Source: Rhizobium tibeticum (GTDB lineage: Bacteria; Pseudomonadota; Alphaproteobacteria; Rhizobiales; Rhizobiaceae). From it: a stretch of DNA of 64,000 nucleotides. The notes beneath the pieces are model-generated. The model was not told the DNA's origin and searched no databases. It worked only from the letters and a program-made list of their open reading frames with translations. Below, piece after piece: positions 50,307 to 59,001 of the stretch. Made by a program: the position numbers and the translations under genes. Location: NCBI RefSeq assembly GCF_900110205.1, contig NZ_FOCV01000016.1, positions 1 to 64,000 of the forward strand. Direction: 5' to 3'. Position 1 is the stretch's first letter. Each line of letters opens with the position of its first letter.

Positions 50307-51197
50307 ATGGGTAATATTGTGCTGCAGAATTTGATTGACAAGGGTCCTGTCATGCGGACGGTCTCGCTGCCGCGCGGCCGCCAGAGCCTACACACTATGC
50401 CAACCAGCACTGGCTACGAGATCCGCGAGAATTCCACATATGACTGGGACGGCCGAAAGCGCGGGCAAACGCCCTTTACCGTCCTGCAGCATACGATCAG
50501 CGGTGCAGGGAATTTGCGATATGAGAATCGCCAACTTCGGGTAAAGGAGGGCGAGACGCTGCTGGTTCTGGTGCCGCACAATCACCGCTACTGGCTCGAG
50601 GATGGCGAGCGCTGGGAATTCTTCTGGATCTCGATGAATGGCGAGGAAGCACTGCGCATCCACCGCTCGATCCTCGCCGTGACCGGTCCGGTGCTGAGGC
50701 TGCAACCAAGGACGATCGAGCATCTGGCCGATTGCAGCCTGCGACTGATTACCGGCGCGGAGACGCCGGGTCTTGCCTCCGCGATCGCCTACGAAGCGGC
50801 CATGGCGCTTTATGACGACGTCTTCGGGTCTCATCCGGTCTTCAGTGAGGAGTACCGGACGATGCAGCATGTGATCGATTACATTATGAGCAATCTTGAG
50901 CGCCCACTGCCGGTGGAGGACCTGGCAAAGATCGCCGGTCTCAGCCGAGCGCATTTTTCGCGGATGTTTGCCGCCAACGAAGGGCTGCCGCCGGCAGAGT
51001 TCGTGTTGGAAAAGCGGCTGAAACGCGCCGTGAAGCTTCTGACCAAGACGGACAACATGCCGGTCAAGGAGGTGGCGATCCGCTCCGGCTTTACGGACGC
51101 CAACTATTTCTCGAAGGTGTTCCGGCGGGTCTACGGCACGAATCCGACCGAATTCCGCACCACGGGCATGTATGCAAGCGTCGGCAGGCAACGCTGA
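50307..51197 (+). CDS. agpT: AraC-family activator of alpha-galactoside use
   Basis: The 296-residue regulator has an N-terminal cupin-like sensor (TVLQHTISGAGNLRYENRQL, ETLLVLVPHNHRYWLEDGER, WEFFWISMNG) and a C-terminal AraC DNA-binding domain with HTHs at LPVEDLAKIAGLSRAHFSRM and VKEVAIRSGFTDANYFSKVF. Being divergent from melA-agpA it corresponds to AgpT, known as the activator of the agp genes in Sinorhizobium. The first ATG (50307) is used; Met16 at 50352 is an alternative. It ends 25 bases from the convergent DUF899 gene. Confidence 0.9.
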   Translation: MGNIVLQNLIDKGPVMRTVSLPRGRQSLHTMPTSTGYEIRENSTYDWDGRKRGQTPFTVLQHTISGAGNLRYENRQLRVKEGETLLVLVPHNHRYWLEDGERWEFFWISMNGEEALRIHRSILAVTGPVLRLQPRTIEHLADCSLRLITGAETPGLASAIAYEAAMALYDDVFGSHPVFSEEYRTMQHVIDYIMSNLERPLPVEDLAKIAGLSRAHFSRMFAANEGLPPAEFVLEKRLKRAVKLLTKTDNMPVKEVAIRSGFTDANYFSKVFRRVYGTNPTEFRTTGMYASVGRQR

Positions 51198-51222
51198 CGC
51201 TCGCGTCCATGTCGGCCTCACC

Positions 51223-51936
51223 CTACCGCGCGGTGTTATAGGTGAGACTGGGGTACCAGGTCGGCGGTCGCCCTTCCGGCGTCGTGTCAAGCACGGTCCA
51301 GAGCGGCATGAAGTCCGGCGCGCCGCGTGGATCCTGGCCGGGATCGGCGGTCGCGGGCCCCATTTCCGGGTTCCAGAAGTGATGGATACTACCATTCCGG
51401 ATCGTGAAGACGTTGTAGGCGGCATCATCACTGCCATCAGGGCCGATGGCATGGTAGTCGCGGCTAAACTCGTCGGTCGTGTCGCAGTAGAGCGGCAAAT
51501 GCTGCCAGCCGCGCTCCTTCTTGAAAGCCAATAGCCGCTCGATCGGCGAGCGCGCAACGACGGCGAAGGCGACCTGCTGGCGAATATCAGGGATCTCACC
51601 GTCAAGTGCCGACAGCATCGAGGTGCACATCGGGCATGGTCGCTCACGCTGTGGCCCGTACATGTAATTGTAGATCACCAGTGTCGGCTTGTCCGCAAAC
51701 AGGTCTTTCAACGTCATCTCGCCGTCCGCTCCCTGAAAGCGGTAGTCCTTCGTCACCTGCCCACCAAGCGGCAATGACCGGCGTTGCTCTGCAACACGCT
51801 CAATATGCCGGCGCAATTCGATTTCCTCGGCGAGCAGATCATCGCGTGCCTGTCGGTACACGGGACTTTCGTTCGGAAAACTGAGGCCGTTTCTTCTGGC
51901 CAGTTCTTTTGCAGAAACAAGGTTATGTGCGTCCAT
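51223..51936 (-). CDS. DUF899 family thioredoxin-like protein
   Basis: The 237-residue protein matches DUF899: LVSAKELARRNGLSFPNESP-like N-terminus, an ADKPTLVIYNYMYGPQRERP stretch with CPMCTS, then VVARSPIERLLAFKKERGW, and the typical end GSIHHFWNPEMG and WYPSLTY. The CPMC motif at the end of a thioredoxin-fold strand suggests a redox or peroxidase-like activity; the function of the family is not established. The start at 51936 follows AGGAGGATCCTGCG; a longer frame to 52092 lacks a ribosome site. Confidence 0.85.
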   Translation of the reverse strand: MDAHNLVSAKELARRNGLSFPNESPVYRQARDDLLAEEIELRRHIERVAEQRRSLPLGGQVTKDYRFQGADGEMTLKDLFADKPTLVIYNYMYGPQRERPCPMCTSMLSALDGEIPDIRQQVAFAVVARSPIERLLAFKKERGWQHLPLYCDTTDEFSRDYHAIGPDGSDDAAYNVFTIRNGSIHHFWNPEMGPATADPGQDPRGAPDFMPLWTVLDTTPEGRPPTWYPSLTYNTAR

Positions 51937-52265
51937 CGCAGGATCCTCCTCTGAAGCGTTGCCGATCGGACTTGCGGCGGCATGCGTGAAGATGTCAGCC
52001 GTCCAGACAAGGAACGTTTGACGACCGGGAAATTCGACAGGATGACCAAAAAATATGACTGCGGCACCTTGCGGGCGCATAGTTTCTGGCATCGCTATCG
52101 CCCGTTGCAGCCACTTGGATAATCGTTCACCTCAGACTTTCATCCCTCTTTCCTGACCCGTTTTGAGACCTATTTCCCCTTCATCCTTCATCTCCTGGAA
52201 GGACGAGGGAGGCCTCAAGGCATCGTGGCAACCGGTGTTTCGAGCCTCCCTCCATGGAGGAAGCA
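51937..52265. other. Intergenic stretch, nothing recognised
   Basis: These 329 bases separate two divergent genes. I see the ribosome-binding sites of both (AGGAGGATCC leftward, GGAGGAAGC rightward) but no convincing gene, repeat or hairpin. Confidence 0.5.
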
Positions 52266-52601
52266 ATGAGATCCTTCATATCCCTGCTCGAGGCAGCCGT
52301 CGTCGCGGCCGGCTCACCCGTCGCTTCTGACGATGGCAAGGGCTATGAGCGCGCACAGGCTGTGTGTTCGTTTCTCGAGAATACTGGCTTAAACGGCAAT
52401 TGCTCCGTCGATGCCGGCCAGACGATCATCGAGGTTTCTCTGGCAGGACAATATGACAGTCCGGCCGACTGTCCCAAGGTCGTCGACATGTTGCGGGCAC
52501 ATGGTTTCCAACTGGGGCCGAACTGGGAGCTTCGCATCAAGGCGAGTATCAAGGACGAGCCGGAGATCATGGAGTGCGGTCTGGCGCCAGTCAAGCAGTA
52601 G
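52266..52601 (+). CDS. Small conserved-looking protein, possibly exported
   Basis: The 111-residue product starts MRSFISLLEAAVVAAGSPVA, moderately hydrophobic but not a clear signal peptide. It contains Cys residues in QAVCSFLENTGLNGNCSVDA, a DCPKVVDM block and MECGLAP at the end. The ATG at 52266 follows ATGGAGGAAGC, a good ribosome site, and codon use resembles the neighbouring genes. I do not recognise a family. It is convergent with the histidine phosphatase gene. Confidence 0.6.
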   Translation: MRSFISLLEAAVVAAGSPVASDDGKGYERAQAVCSFLENTGLNGNCSVDAGQTIIEVSLAGQYDSPADCPKVVDMLRAHGFQLGPNWELRIKASIKDEPEIMECGLAPVKQ

Positions 52602-52636
52602 CCGATTTTTCACAAGGGCCGCTTACGCCCGTTTGG

Positions 52637-53383
52637 CTATGTCTCGGCCTTCGGTGTGAGTGTCAGTTCAGACCCATAGGCATCGCGCAACTCATCCTCC
52701 CCGGCCCTGCGATCGCTAGCCTTGTGGAGGAGGATTGATCTATAGCCTTGGAGGCGCGTTCCTTCGATCAATGTCACGTCCGAATTTCCAGGATTGTCGG
52801 AGCGCTCGAACCAATCGACGGGGTGGTGGAGAAAGTTCATTTCGAACGCTCTGTTGGTGACGCCGTGACCGACGATGACCAGGTCGTTGTTGCCATCGCG
52901 CTCGTCATGGGTCACGGTTTGCAGGAACAGACGAAGCCGCTGAGCCACATCCGCCCTGCTCTCGCCGTCCGGCGGCCTTGCATAGAATTTGCCGCTGTTG
53001 CTGCGCAGTCTTGCCCATTTCTGGAACTCATCGGGAAATTTCTGCTTGCGCTCAGCGTGATCGTAGATGTCGGTAAAGAGGCCGAAATCCTGCTCGCGCA
53101 ACAAATAGTCTTCCCGGACACTCGCCACCATGTGAGGAGGCAAGACCTCCACCAATGCGTCCTTGCTTTGCCGCGTGCGCAGATAGGGAGAGTACCAGAT
53201 ATCAAGTTGCTGGATCTCTGCGCGCGGCAATTCGGCGAGATAAGCAACGATCGCTTGTGCGGCCGCCAGCGCCTGTCGATATCCCCACTTTGTCAACGGA
53301 ACGTTGTGGTCGCCGAACTGCCGGTATGCTTGTTCATTGATATTGCCCAGCGATTCGCCATGCCGGACGAGAAAGATACGCAT
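52637..53383 (-). CDS. Histidine phosphatase family protein (PGM-like)
   Basis: The 248-residue protein starts MRIFLVRHGESLGN, the RHG motif with the nucleophilic His8. It has the second basic/acid region YSPYLRTRQSKDAL, GESRADVAQRL and the second catalytic His in VIVGHGVTNRAF. All four core residues of the branch-1 phosphatase pocket (Arg-His, Arg, His) appear present. Substrates range from phosphoglycerate to phosphosugars and proteins; none can be assigned. Confidence 0.88.
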   Translation of the reverse strand: MRIFLVRHGESLGNINEQAYRQFGDHNVPLTKWGYRQALAAAQAIVAYLAELPRAEIQQLDIWYSPYLRTRQSKDALVEVLPPHMVASVREDYLLREQDFGLFTDIYDHAERKQKFPDEFQKWARLRSNSGKFYARPPDGESRADVAQRLRLFLQTVTHDERDGNNDLVIVGHGVTNRAFEMNFLHHPVDWFERSDNPGNSDVTLIEGTRLQGYRSILLHKASDRRAGEDELRDAYGSELTLTPKAET

Positions 53384-53573
53384 TGGCCGCCGCGTTTTCC
53401 GGTTAGAGATGTGACCATCATGGAGTGAGAGCGGGGTGGCTGCAACGTTCCTGCCGTCGGAAATTTATGAGCGTTTTGCAAAGCAGCGAACCGGCGAAGA
53501 CAAATGGAGCAATTGAACCAAATATTAGGTCATGCTTTTATTGTGCCACGCGTCCACCACCAGGGGTATTCCC

Positions 53574-54989
53574 ATGACCTGCGAGATCTGGAAGGCATGC
53601 ATGTGTCATCATCTGATGGCGACCATGCTGGGGTTTGCCGGGTTCCTCGGCAGTGTCGACCTAGCCCACAGCGCAACGATCAACGTTGCGCCAAAAAATG
53701 ATGGCCGAGATGAAGGGCTCACAATCCAGCAAGCACTCCGTATGGCACAGCCGGGCGACACGATCGCGCTTGCGCCTGGAACCTACATGCAAGATTTCCG
53801 GTCGGTCCGCGATGGCAAACTCGGTAAGCCGATCACGATCGAGGGATCTCTGGCATCTGTCGTCAAAGGCGGTGGTCAACCGAGGATCGTCGAGGTCAAC
53901 CACAGCTATATCGAGCTCCGGAATTTCACCATCGACGGCCATTTCGAGAGCGCGAATACCAAAAAGAGCTATCGGGACAAGCTGCTCTATGTGATCGGAA
54001 GCACGCCGGGAAAGGCGTTGACCGGCCTTCGCGTGCTGGGGATGGACATCCGCAACGCGGGCGGCGAGTGTGTTCGTCTGCGCTATCAGGCGAGGCAGAA
54101 TGAAATCGCTTATTCCAGAATAAGTTCGTGCGGCCGCTTCGACTTTTCCTTTAATGACGGCGGCAAGAATGGCGAGGGTATCTATATAGGGACCGCGCCG
54201 GAGCAGTTGGGCGGGCGCGGCGCGCCAGACAGCGCAATCGACCACTCCGATCGCAACCGTGTCCACGACAACGTCATCGCGACCGCCGGCAACGAATGCG
54301 TCGACATCAAGGAAGGCTCAAGCGGCAACATCGTCGAGAAGAACAGTTGCACGGGGCAGAAAGACCCCAACTCAGGCGGCTTTGACTCGCGCGGCAACGG
54401 CAATGTCTTTCGTTACAACCTGGTCTACGACGTGGTCGGAGCAGGCGTGCGTCTCGGCGGCGATGAGGAGACTGACGGCATCAACAATGACGTCTACGGC
54501 AATACCTTCCGCAACGTCGGCGTCGGGCTGATTCGGGCACAAAGGGCGCCTCAGGGCAAAATCTGCGAAAACATTTCTCAGGACAACAAGGTGGTCAGCA
54601 CCAATTCGATCGGGAAGACGCTCCACCCGACCGGGCCATGCAACGGACCAAAGACAACGGCAGACCTGCGGACCAAATCCACGGTCGCTACAAATCAGAC
54701 CAAGGTGGCGAAGAAGGTCGAGAAGGGGGACAAACCTTTGAGCTGTGGCCCATCCGTGGCCGGCTGTGTGATTGGGCGCCTCGAAGGCGACGATCGCAAC
54801 AGAATCAAGATCGTTGATGCGAGCGACGTTGTTCTGCGCGGCCACCACCTGATTCTGGCGGATGCGATTGGGCCCGACGGCAAGAATGTGCCTCTAAAGG
54901 CGCTCGCGGGAAAGCTGGTGAGGATCGAATATACCAGTATCGAGAAGAAGCGGTTTGCCGGGGCCAGGATCATAGAGGTGGTGAATTAG
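53574..54989 (+). CDS. Secreted right-handed parallel beta-helix protein
   Basis: The 471-residue precursor has an N-terminal leader (hydrophobic MATMLGFAGFLGSV, cleavage probably after AHS-A near residue 36). The body shows pectate-lyase-like helix repeats: LTIQQALRMAQPGDTIALAP, GTYMQDF, ITIEGS, SYIELRNFTIDGHF, NRVHDNVIATAGNECVDIKE, NIVEKNSC and FRYNLVYDVVGAGVRLGG. A C-terminal segment of about 85 residues after a Lys/Thr-rich linker has SCGPSVAGCVIG and may be a separate small beta domain. It could be a polysaccharide lyase-like or carbohydrate-binding exoprotein; no catalytic residues can be assigned. The start at 53574 follows CCAGGGGTATTCCC. Confidence 0.78.
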   Translation: MTCEIWKACMCHHLMATMLGFAGFLGSVDLAHSATINVAPKNDGRDEGLTIQQALRMAQPGDTIALAPGTYMQDFRSVRDGKLGKPITIEGSLASVVKGGGQPRIVEVNHSYIELRNFTIDGHFESANTKKSYRDKLLYVIGSTPGKALTGLRVLGMDIRNAGGECVRLRYQARQNEIAYSRISSCGRFDFSFNDGGKNGEGIYIGTAPEQLGGRGAPDSAIDHSDRNRVHDNVIATAGNECVDIKEGSSGNIVEKNSCTGQKDPNSGGFDSRGNGNVFRYNLVYDVVGAGVRLGGDEETDGINNDVYGNTFRNVGVGLIRAQRAPQGKICENISQDNKVVSTNSIGKTLHPTGPCNGPKTTADLRTKSTVATNQTKVAKKVEKGDKPLSCGPSVAGCVIGRLEGDDRNRIKIVDASDVVLRGHHLILADAIGPDGKNVPLKALAGKLVRIEYTSIEKKRFAGARIIEVVN

Positions 54990-55010
54990 GCCGGACCGGG
55001 GCATTTGCGG

Positions 55011-55892
55011 CTAAAAGACCAGTGATCGATGCACCTGTGCGCCTGCCCACGCTCCGTCGGCCACAGCCAGCGAAACTGAGTGCGGCACGCGTGCAGCGTC
55101 GCCGCATGCAAAGGCACCGGGTGCTGTCGTTTCCTTGGTGGCGTCGGTGCGGATCTGGCTGCCGAACGGCGTCTCTTCCAGCTCGCAGCCCAGAAGGCCC
55201 GCGATTGGTGTGGCGGGGGCGTTGCGCGAAGCAGTGAAAAGGCCGGCGAAGGACAGCGTGCGCCCATCGACGAGAATGACGTCGGCATGCCCCTCGATGC
55301 GCGCGATTGGCGTCGCCTCCGTCGTCACTCCTCGGGCGGTTAGATCAGCTTGGCTATCGGGATCGAGTGCCACGGCAGCATTGGTCAGGAAGGTAACGGC
55401 ACCCCATTCCGGGATCAGTTGCGCCTGGTGAATCGACATCGCTCCGCACGCAATCACCCCGATCGTGCCCTGGCTCAATTCGTAGCCATGGCAGTAAGGG
55501 CAATGAAAGATGCTCTTGCCCCAACGTTCGGTCATTCCTTCGATTTCAGGCAGTATGTCTGTCACGCCAACGGCGAACAAAAGTCGCCGTCCTTCATGTC
55601 GACGCCCGTCCGCGGTGGTGACGACGAATGCGTCCTTGACGCCGGCCGCGGCCTGTGCAGTTTCATCGATCCACGTCAGTGTCGGATAGGCGTGCAATTG
55701 TGCCCTCGCCGTCGCAGCGATTTCGGCCGGGTCCGCACCATCCTGCCCAAGAAAGCCGTGCGAATGGCTGGCAAATCGGTTGCGCCTCAGGCCGGCGTCT
55801 ATCACGAGGACGGAGCGGCGGGCACGGATGAGCTGGAGCGCGGCAGCCATCCCGGCATAGCTGCCGCCGACGATGATGACGTCATATTTCAT
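55011..55892 (-). CDS. FAD-dependent pyridine nucleotide-disulfide oxidoreductase (TrxB-like)
   Basis: The 293-residue protein starts MKYDVIIVGGSYAGMAAALQ (FAD loop) and has the redox motif CPYC in IFHCPYCHGYELS, with a second cofactor region around TIGVIACGAMS and the C-terminal FAD motif GAFACGDAAR. The layout is that of thioredoxin reductases and their relatives (about 300-320 residues). The partner thioredoxin-like protein is not encoded nearby. It is 13 bases downstream of an Rrf2-type regulator gene on the same strand, a known pairing for such flavoproteins, so it is probably redox-inducible. Confidence 0.88.
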   Translation of the reverse strand: MKYDVIIVGGSYAGMAAALQLIRARRSVLVIDAGLRRNRFASHSHGFLGQDGADPAEIAATARAQLHAYPTLTWIDETAQAAAGVKDAFVVTTADGRRHEGRRLLFAVGVTDILPEIEGMTERWGKSIFHCPYCHGYELSQGTIGVIACGAMSIHQAQLIPEWGAVTFLTNAAVALDPDSQADLTARGVTTEATPIARIEGHADVILVDGRTLSFAGLFTASRNAPATPIAGLLGCELEETPFGSQIRTDATKETTAPGAFACGDAARVPHSVSLAVADGAWAGAQVHRSLVF

Positions 55893-55905
55893 CGGGCATT
55901 TCCTT

Positions 55906-56340
55906 TCAGCGTGAACCCTGTGCGTGCCGACGGGCGAAGTCCGTGGCGAGGTCGGCGATGGTGACGCTGGCGAAACGTTCCAGCAGGAGCGCTTCAGCCT
56001 CGGCGAAGGCCTGGTCTAGCGCAGCGTTGACCGACTGCTCGACGAGGCACTCCGGCATTTCGTTTCGATTGCCAATGGCGAAGATCGCGGGCTCCCCCAA
56101 CACCCCGTGCAACTGGAAAAGGGTTACGGCGCCCAGATCTTTCGTGATGCTCCAGCCTCCGGAATGTCCCCGCGCCGAAGCCACGATCCCGGCCTCGCGC
56201 AAGAGCGCCATCGTCCGACGCACGACAACGGGATTGGTGTTCATGCAGAGCGCGAGGGCTTCTGAAGTCATGGTGCCACCATGCTCTGCCATGTGGAGCA
56301 GCGCGTGAAGGACTGAGGAGAGTCGGCTATCGCGTTTCAT
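55906..56340 (-). CDS. Rrf2-family transcriptional regulator (no Fe-S triad)
   Basis: The 144-residue regulator has the Rrf2 HTH: MTSEALALCMNTNPVVVRRT, LLREAGIVASARGHSGGWSI, then LHGVLGEPAIFAIG. Its only Cys residues are Cys32 and Cys98 (PECLVEQ), so unlike the Rrf2 protein encoded at 9962 it cannot form the usual three-Cys cluster site; YwnA- and IscR-unrelated members look like this. It precedes the flavoprotein gene and probably represses it. A one- or two-Cys thiol switch is conceivable. Confidence 0.87.
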   Translation of the reverse strand: MKRDSRLSSVLHALLHMAEHGGTMTSEALALCMNTNPVVVRRTMALLREAGIVASARGHSGGWSITKDLGAVTLFQLHGVLGEPAIFAIGNRNEMPECLVEQSVNAALDQAFAEAEALLLERFASVTIADLATDFARRHAQGSR

Positions 56341-56394
56341 GTAACTTCAATTATTACGAATAAGAGCGCAAGGCAAGCGGAAGGCTAGATCCAC

Positions 56395-56940
56395 ATGTGT
56401 AGTCTGAACCGCATGGATGACCGCGACTGGATCAGCAAGTGGGCTCAAGATATCGAAAGCTTGGTCAACCTGATGCCCGAATACCAGGTCCATCCCGACC
56501 AATCGGCACCCGTGTCAGGAACACGGCCGACGGCAAGCGGCACCTAGCGAATTGCCGGTAGGGCCTTCCCTTTCCGCTCTACGTGCAGAAGAAGGAGGCG
56601 GAAGCGCGGGCGGAGAAACTCCGGAAAAAGGGCTTCCCGTCGACATGGACCAACTCCTCCGGATGGAGCCAGACTACGGCACCAACGTCAGAAACCTCGC
56701 CCTGCCTCATTGGAAGAGCTGGTTCGGCGTCGAGCACAGATGTCTCGTGCCGGTGACATCGTTTGCTGAGCCTGATCCAGCTAGCAAGGAAGAAGGCGGC
56801 AAGACGCCGAAGCTGGTTCTCTGCGAATCCGGAGAAGCCGCTGATGTTCTTTGAAGGACTTTGGGTGCCGCAGTGGAAGAGCGTCCGAAAGGTGAAGGAT
56901 GGCCCGACGACGGACGGCCTCTTTGCCTTCCTGATTCCTT
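56395..56940 (+). pseudogene. SRAP (HMCES/YedK) protein gene, decayed
   Basis: Pieces of one SRAP-domain protein are spread over several frames. The first, from ATG 56395, reads MCSLNRMDDRDWISKWAQDI, with the catalytic Cys2 still present, and goes to VHPDQSAPVSGTRPTA before a stop. A second frame gives VRNLALPHWKSWFGVEHRCL and PVTSFAEPDPASKEEG (about 56685-56800). A third gives MFFEGLWVPQWKSVRKVKDG and LFAFL (about 56842-56935). The C-terminal HPKAMP region is lacking. SRAP proteins shield abasic sites through a Cys2 crosslink. At least two frameshifts and a truncation make this non-functional. Confidence 0.78.
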
Positions 56941-56980
56941 GCAGGATGATTTTGCGCAAGTCTTGTTGTTGTCATATCAG

Positions 56981-58192
56981 CTACCGAAGCACGAACCAGA
57001 GCGCGAATACCGAAGATACAAGCGTCAGCGGGACGCAGACGAGGCCGAACGCCAGGAAGTAGCGCCAGGTCACGTCGACCCCCTCCTTCTTGCATCGATC
57101 CCACCAGAGAAGGGTTGCCAGCGAACCGTGCATCAATATCCCCGGTCCCGCATTCACGCCGATAAGGACGCCGAACAGCTGGTCGCTGGCTTCCGCGGGC
57201 AACGCGGTTTCAAGCAGCAAATACGCAGGCAGGTTGTTGAAGACGTTTGCTACCAACGCGGACACTCCGGCCGTGCGGAGCAGCCCCACCAGATCGTCGG
57301 ACGAGCCGAGGGCGGAAGCCACAAGGCTTTCCGCGCCGACCTTGCTCAGGCCCGCCATCGCGATGAACAGCGAAACCGTGAGGACGATCAATCTCCACGG
57401 CAGCAGATGCCAACCGAGCGCGGATCGATCCCTGACCGCGAAAACTACGAACAGCACCGTCAGGGCGATGACGGCGATCCCCTCGACGGGAATTCCCGCC
57501 ACGATGGCCGGCAGCATCGCCAGAATCACCGCGCCGCATATCCGAACTAGAATCGGATCACGGGGCGCACCCTTGAGCGGCGGGTCGTACGGCCGCAGGA
57601 GGGTCTTCCTATAGCCGATAGCTAGCAGCGCAACCGGCACCAGCGCCGCGATAAGGCCGGGCAGCCACATGACGCTGAGATATTCCAGCGGAGTTGCCTG
57701 AAGCCGGTGCATGGCAAGGAGGTTGGTGAGGTTGGAGACCGGCAGAATCAACGAGCCCGCGTTGGCGAGCCAGATCGCCGCCATCGCGAACGGCAACGGC
57801 GATACCCGGATATTCTTCGCCATGCGGATGACGACAGGCGTCAACAGTACCGCGGTGGTATCCAGGCTCATCACCGTCGTTGTGAACAGGCCCAAAGCAC
57901 TGACGCCGAAGAACAGAACCGCGATGCGCCCGCCCGAATGCCTTGCGAGATAGCGGCCGACTGCATCGAAAAGTCCCGCGGCGCTGCACAGATCGGCGAC
58001 GATTGTAACGGCGACCAGGAACACGAGGATGTGGCTGGTCCTCGATATGATCGAAGCGACACTGTCTGTTCCGAGCACCGGCACCTGTCTGGAGGCGACT
58101 GCAACCGCCGCCGCCAGAGCGACGTAGAACCACAATGGCCAGTTCGGAAACGCGCTAAGCCGAGCTGCGATGTACGATTTTGTTTGTGCCAT
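56981..58192 (-). CDS. SLC13/ArsB/NhaD-type permease
   Basis: The 403-residue membrane protein has about eleven spans of the ion-transporter superfamily: FYVALAAAVAVASRQVPVLG, VVTIVAD-like VAVTIVADLCSAAGLFDAVG, TTTVMSLDTTAVLLTPVVIR, ANAGSLILPVSNLTNLLAMH and ALVANVFNNLPAYLLLETAL. The TTAVLLTPV and NLTNLLA motifs on the two inverted halves are those of ArsB and related anion or Na+/H+ transporters. Which ion it moves cannot be told; no ars gene is adjacent. An in-frame TTG (58225) would give an extra 11 residues; ATG 58192 is preferred. Confidence 0.83.
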   Translation of the reverse strand: MAQTKSYIAARLSAFPNWPLWFYVALAAAVAVASRQVPVLGTDSVASIISRTSHILVFLVAVTIVADLCSAAGLFDAVGRYLARHSGGRIAVLFFGVSALGLFTTTVMSLDTTAVLLTPVVIRMAKNIRVSPLPFAMAAIWLANAGSLILPVSNLTNLLAMHRLQATPLEYLSVMWLPGLIAALVPVALLAIGYRKTLLRPYDPPLKGAPRDPILVRICGAVILAMLPAIVAGIPVEGIAVIALTVLFVVFAVRDRSALGWHLLPWRLIVLTVSLFIAMAGLSKVGAESLVASALGSSDDLVGLLRTAGVSALVANVFNNLPAYLLLETALPAEASDQLFGVLIGVNAGPGILMHGSLATLLWWDRCKKEGVDVTWRYFLAFGLVCVPLTLVSSVFALWFVLR

Positions 58193-58221
58193 GGCGGTGC
58201 GTGGTTCCTGGTGTTCGGCCG

Positions 58222-58674
58222 TCAATTCGGCAGCTTGCAGCCCGTGCTCGTCTGCTCGCCCGCCCTATGGCAGGCGGTCAGGTGCGGCGTCAAGTCCGTG
58301 TTGACGTACGGCGCTGGACGCGCTTCCTGCAACAGCAATGTCGAGAGGATCGAGGCATTCAAAAACTGCCAATTGCGGCGGCTGCCATCCGACAAGCCAG
58401 TAAAATTTCTGGCGTCTTCAGGACTTCTGCCAGGTTTGCTCGGGTGGAGCATTTCGTGGATGACCTCGTCGGCCGAAGCAATGACACCAACATTTTCCAA
58501 GCCACGGAGAAGGCCCAAGGCCGAAATGAGGTGGAGATTGGGTGGCCTGTTCAAACCCCTCAAATCTGCATCCTCGAATAAGATTGCGACCGGTTCGTTC
58601 GCATTGAGATAGCGTTCTAGGTCGCTGTCGGAACTGCTGAAGTCGACGACCATTGCAAGCTCAACGGTCTTCAT
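58222..58674 (-). CDS. Hypothetical protein, downstream member of a small pair
   Basis: The 150-residue frame begins MKTVELAMVVDFSSSDSDLE and contains PVAILFEDADLRGLNRPPNL and VGVIASADEVIHEMLHPSKP. The composition is protein-like and no frame on the other strand competes as a known family. It overlaps the preceding small frame by 14 bases, as in coupled genes, and GAGG precedes the ATG at a rather long distance. I recognise no domain; the last 50 residues look disordered. Confidence 0.45.
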   Translation of the reverse strand: MKTVELAMVVDFSSSDSDLERYLNANEPVAILFEDADLRGLNRPPNLHLISALGLLRGLENVGVIASADEVIHEMLHPSKPGRSPEDARNFTGLSDGSRRNWQFLNASILSTLLLQEARPAPYVNTDLTPHLTACHRAGEQTSTGCKLPN

Positions 58675-58849
58675 TTACCGCGGGAACCTCGCGTATAACA
58701 TGTTGGCCGCGGACGATCTTGTGGGGCCGTCCCGCAATCATGAGTGCAACTCCAACAGCACCAACTTTCTCTTCAATCTCTACCCGAATTTCGCAAGCCA
58801 ATAAGCCCCGCATAACAAGCAGTTGCGACTGGGTCATTTTCGGCTGCAT
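58661..58849 (-). CDS. Hypothetical small protein, upstream member of the pair
   Basis: The 62-residue frame begins MQPKMTQSQLLVMRGLLACE and contains IRVEIEEKVGAVGVALMIAG. The ribosome site is weak, and Met5 is a possible alternative start. It overlaps the next frame by 14 bases in a different phase. The size and arrangement recall toxin-antitoxin pairs, but no known motif is visible, so that is not claimed. The sequence between 58850 and 59001 shows nothing recognisable. Confidence 0.35.
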   Translation of the reverse strand: MQPKMTQSQLLVMRGLLACEIRVEIEEKVGAVGVALMIAGRPHKIVRGQHVIREVPAVNEDR

Positions 58850-59001
58850 TTTCGGACTCTAAAGGATTGCTTTCCTACCTCTAAGGCATTGAAATTGTTG
58901 ACTCACGTAGTCATTTTGGTTGAATTTCTACACCCAGATCGGCGGCAGGATGTGGGAGCGAACCCGATTTGTGAATTGGGCGCCGGATAAGCCAAGGTCC
59001 G

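Noticed and set aside
58222..58849. Toxin-antitoxin module
   Set aside because: Size and overlap fit, but neither protein shows a known toxin or antitoxin motif; reported only as hypothetical genes.
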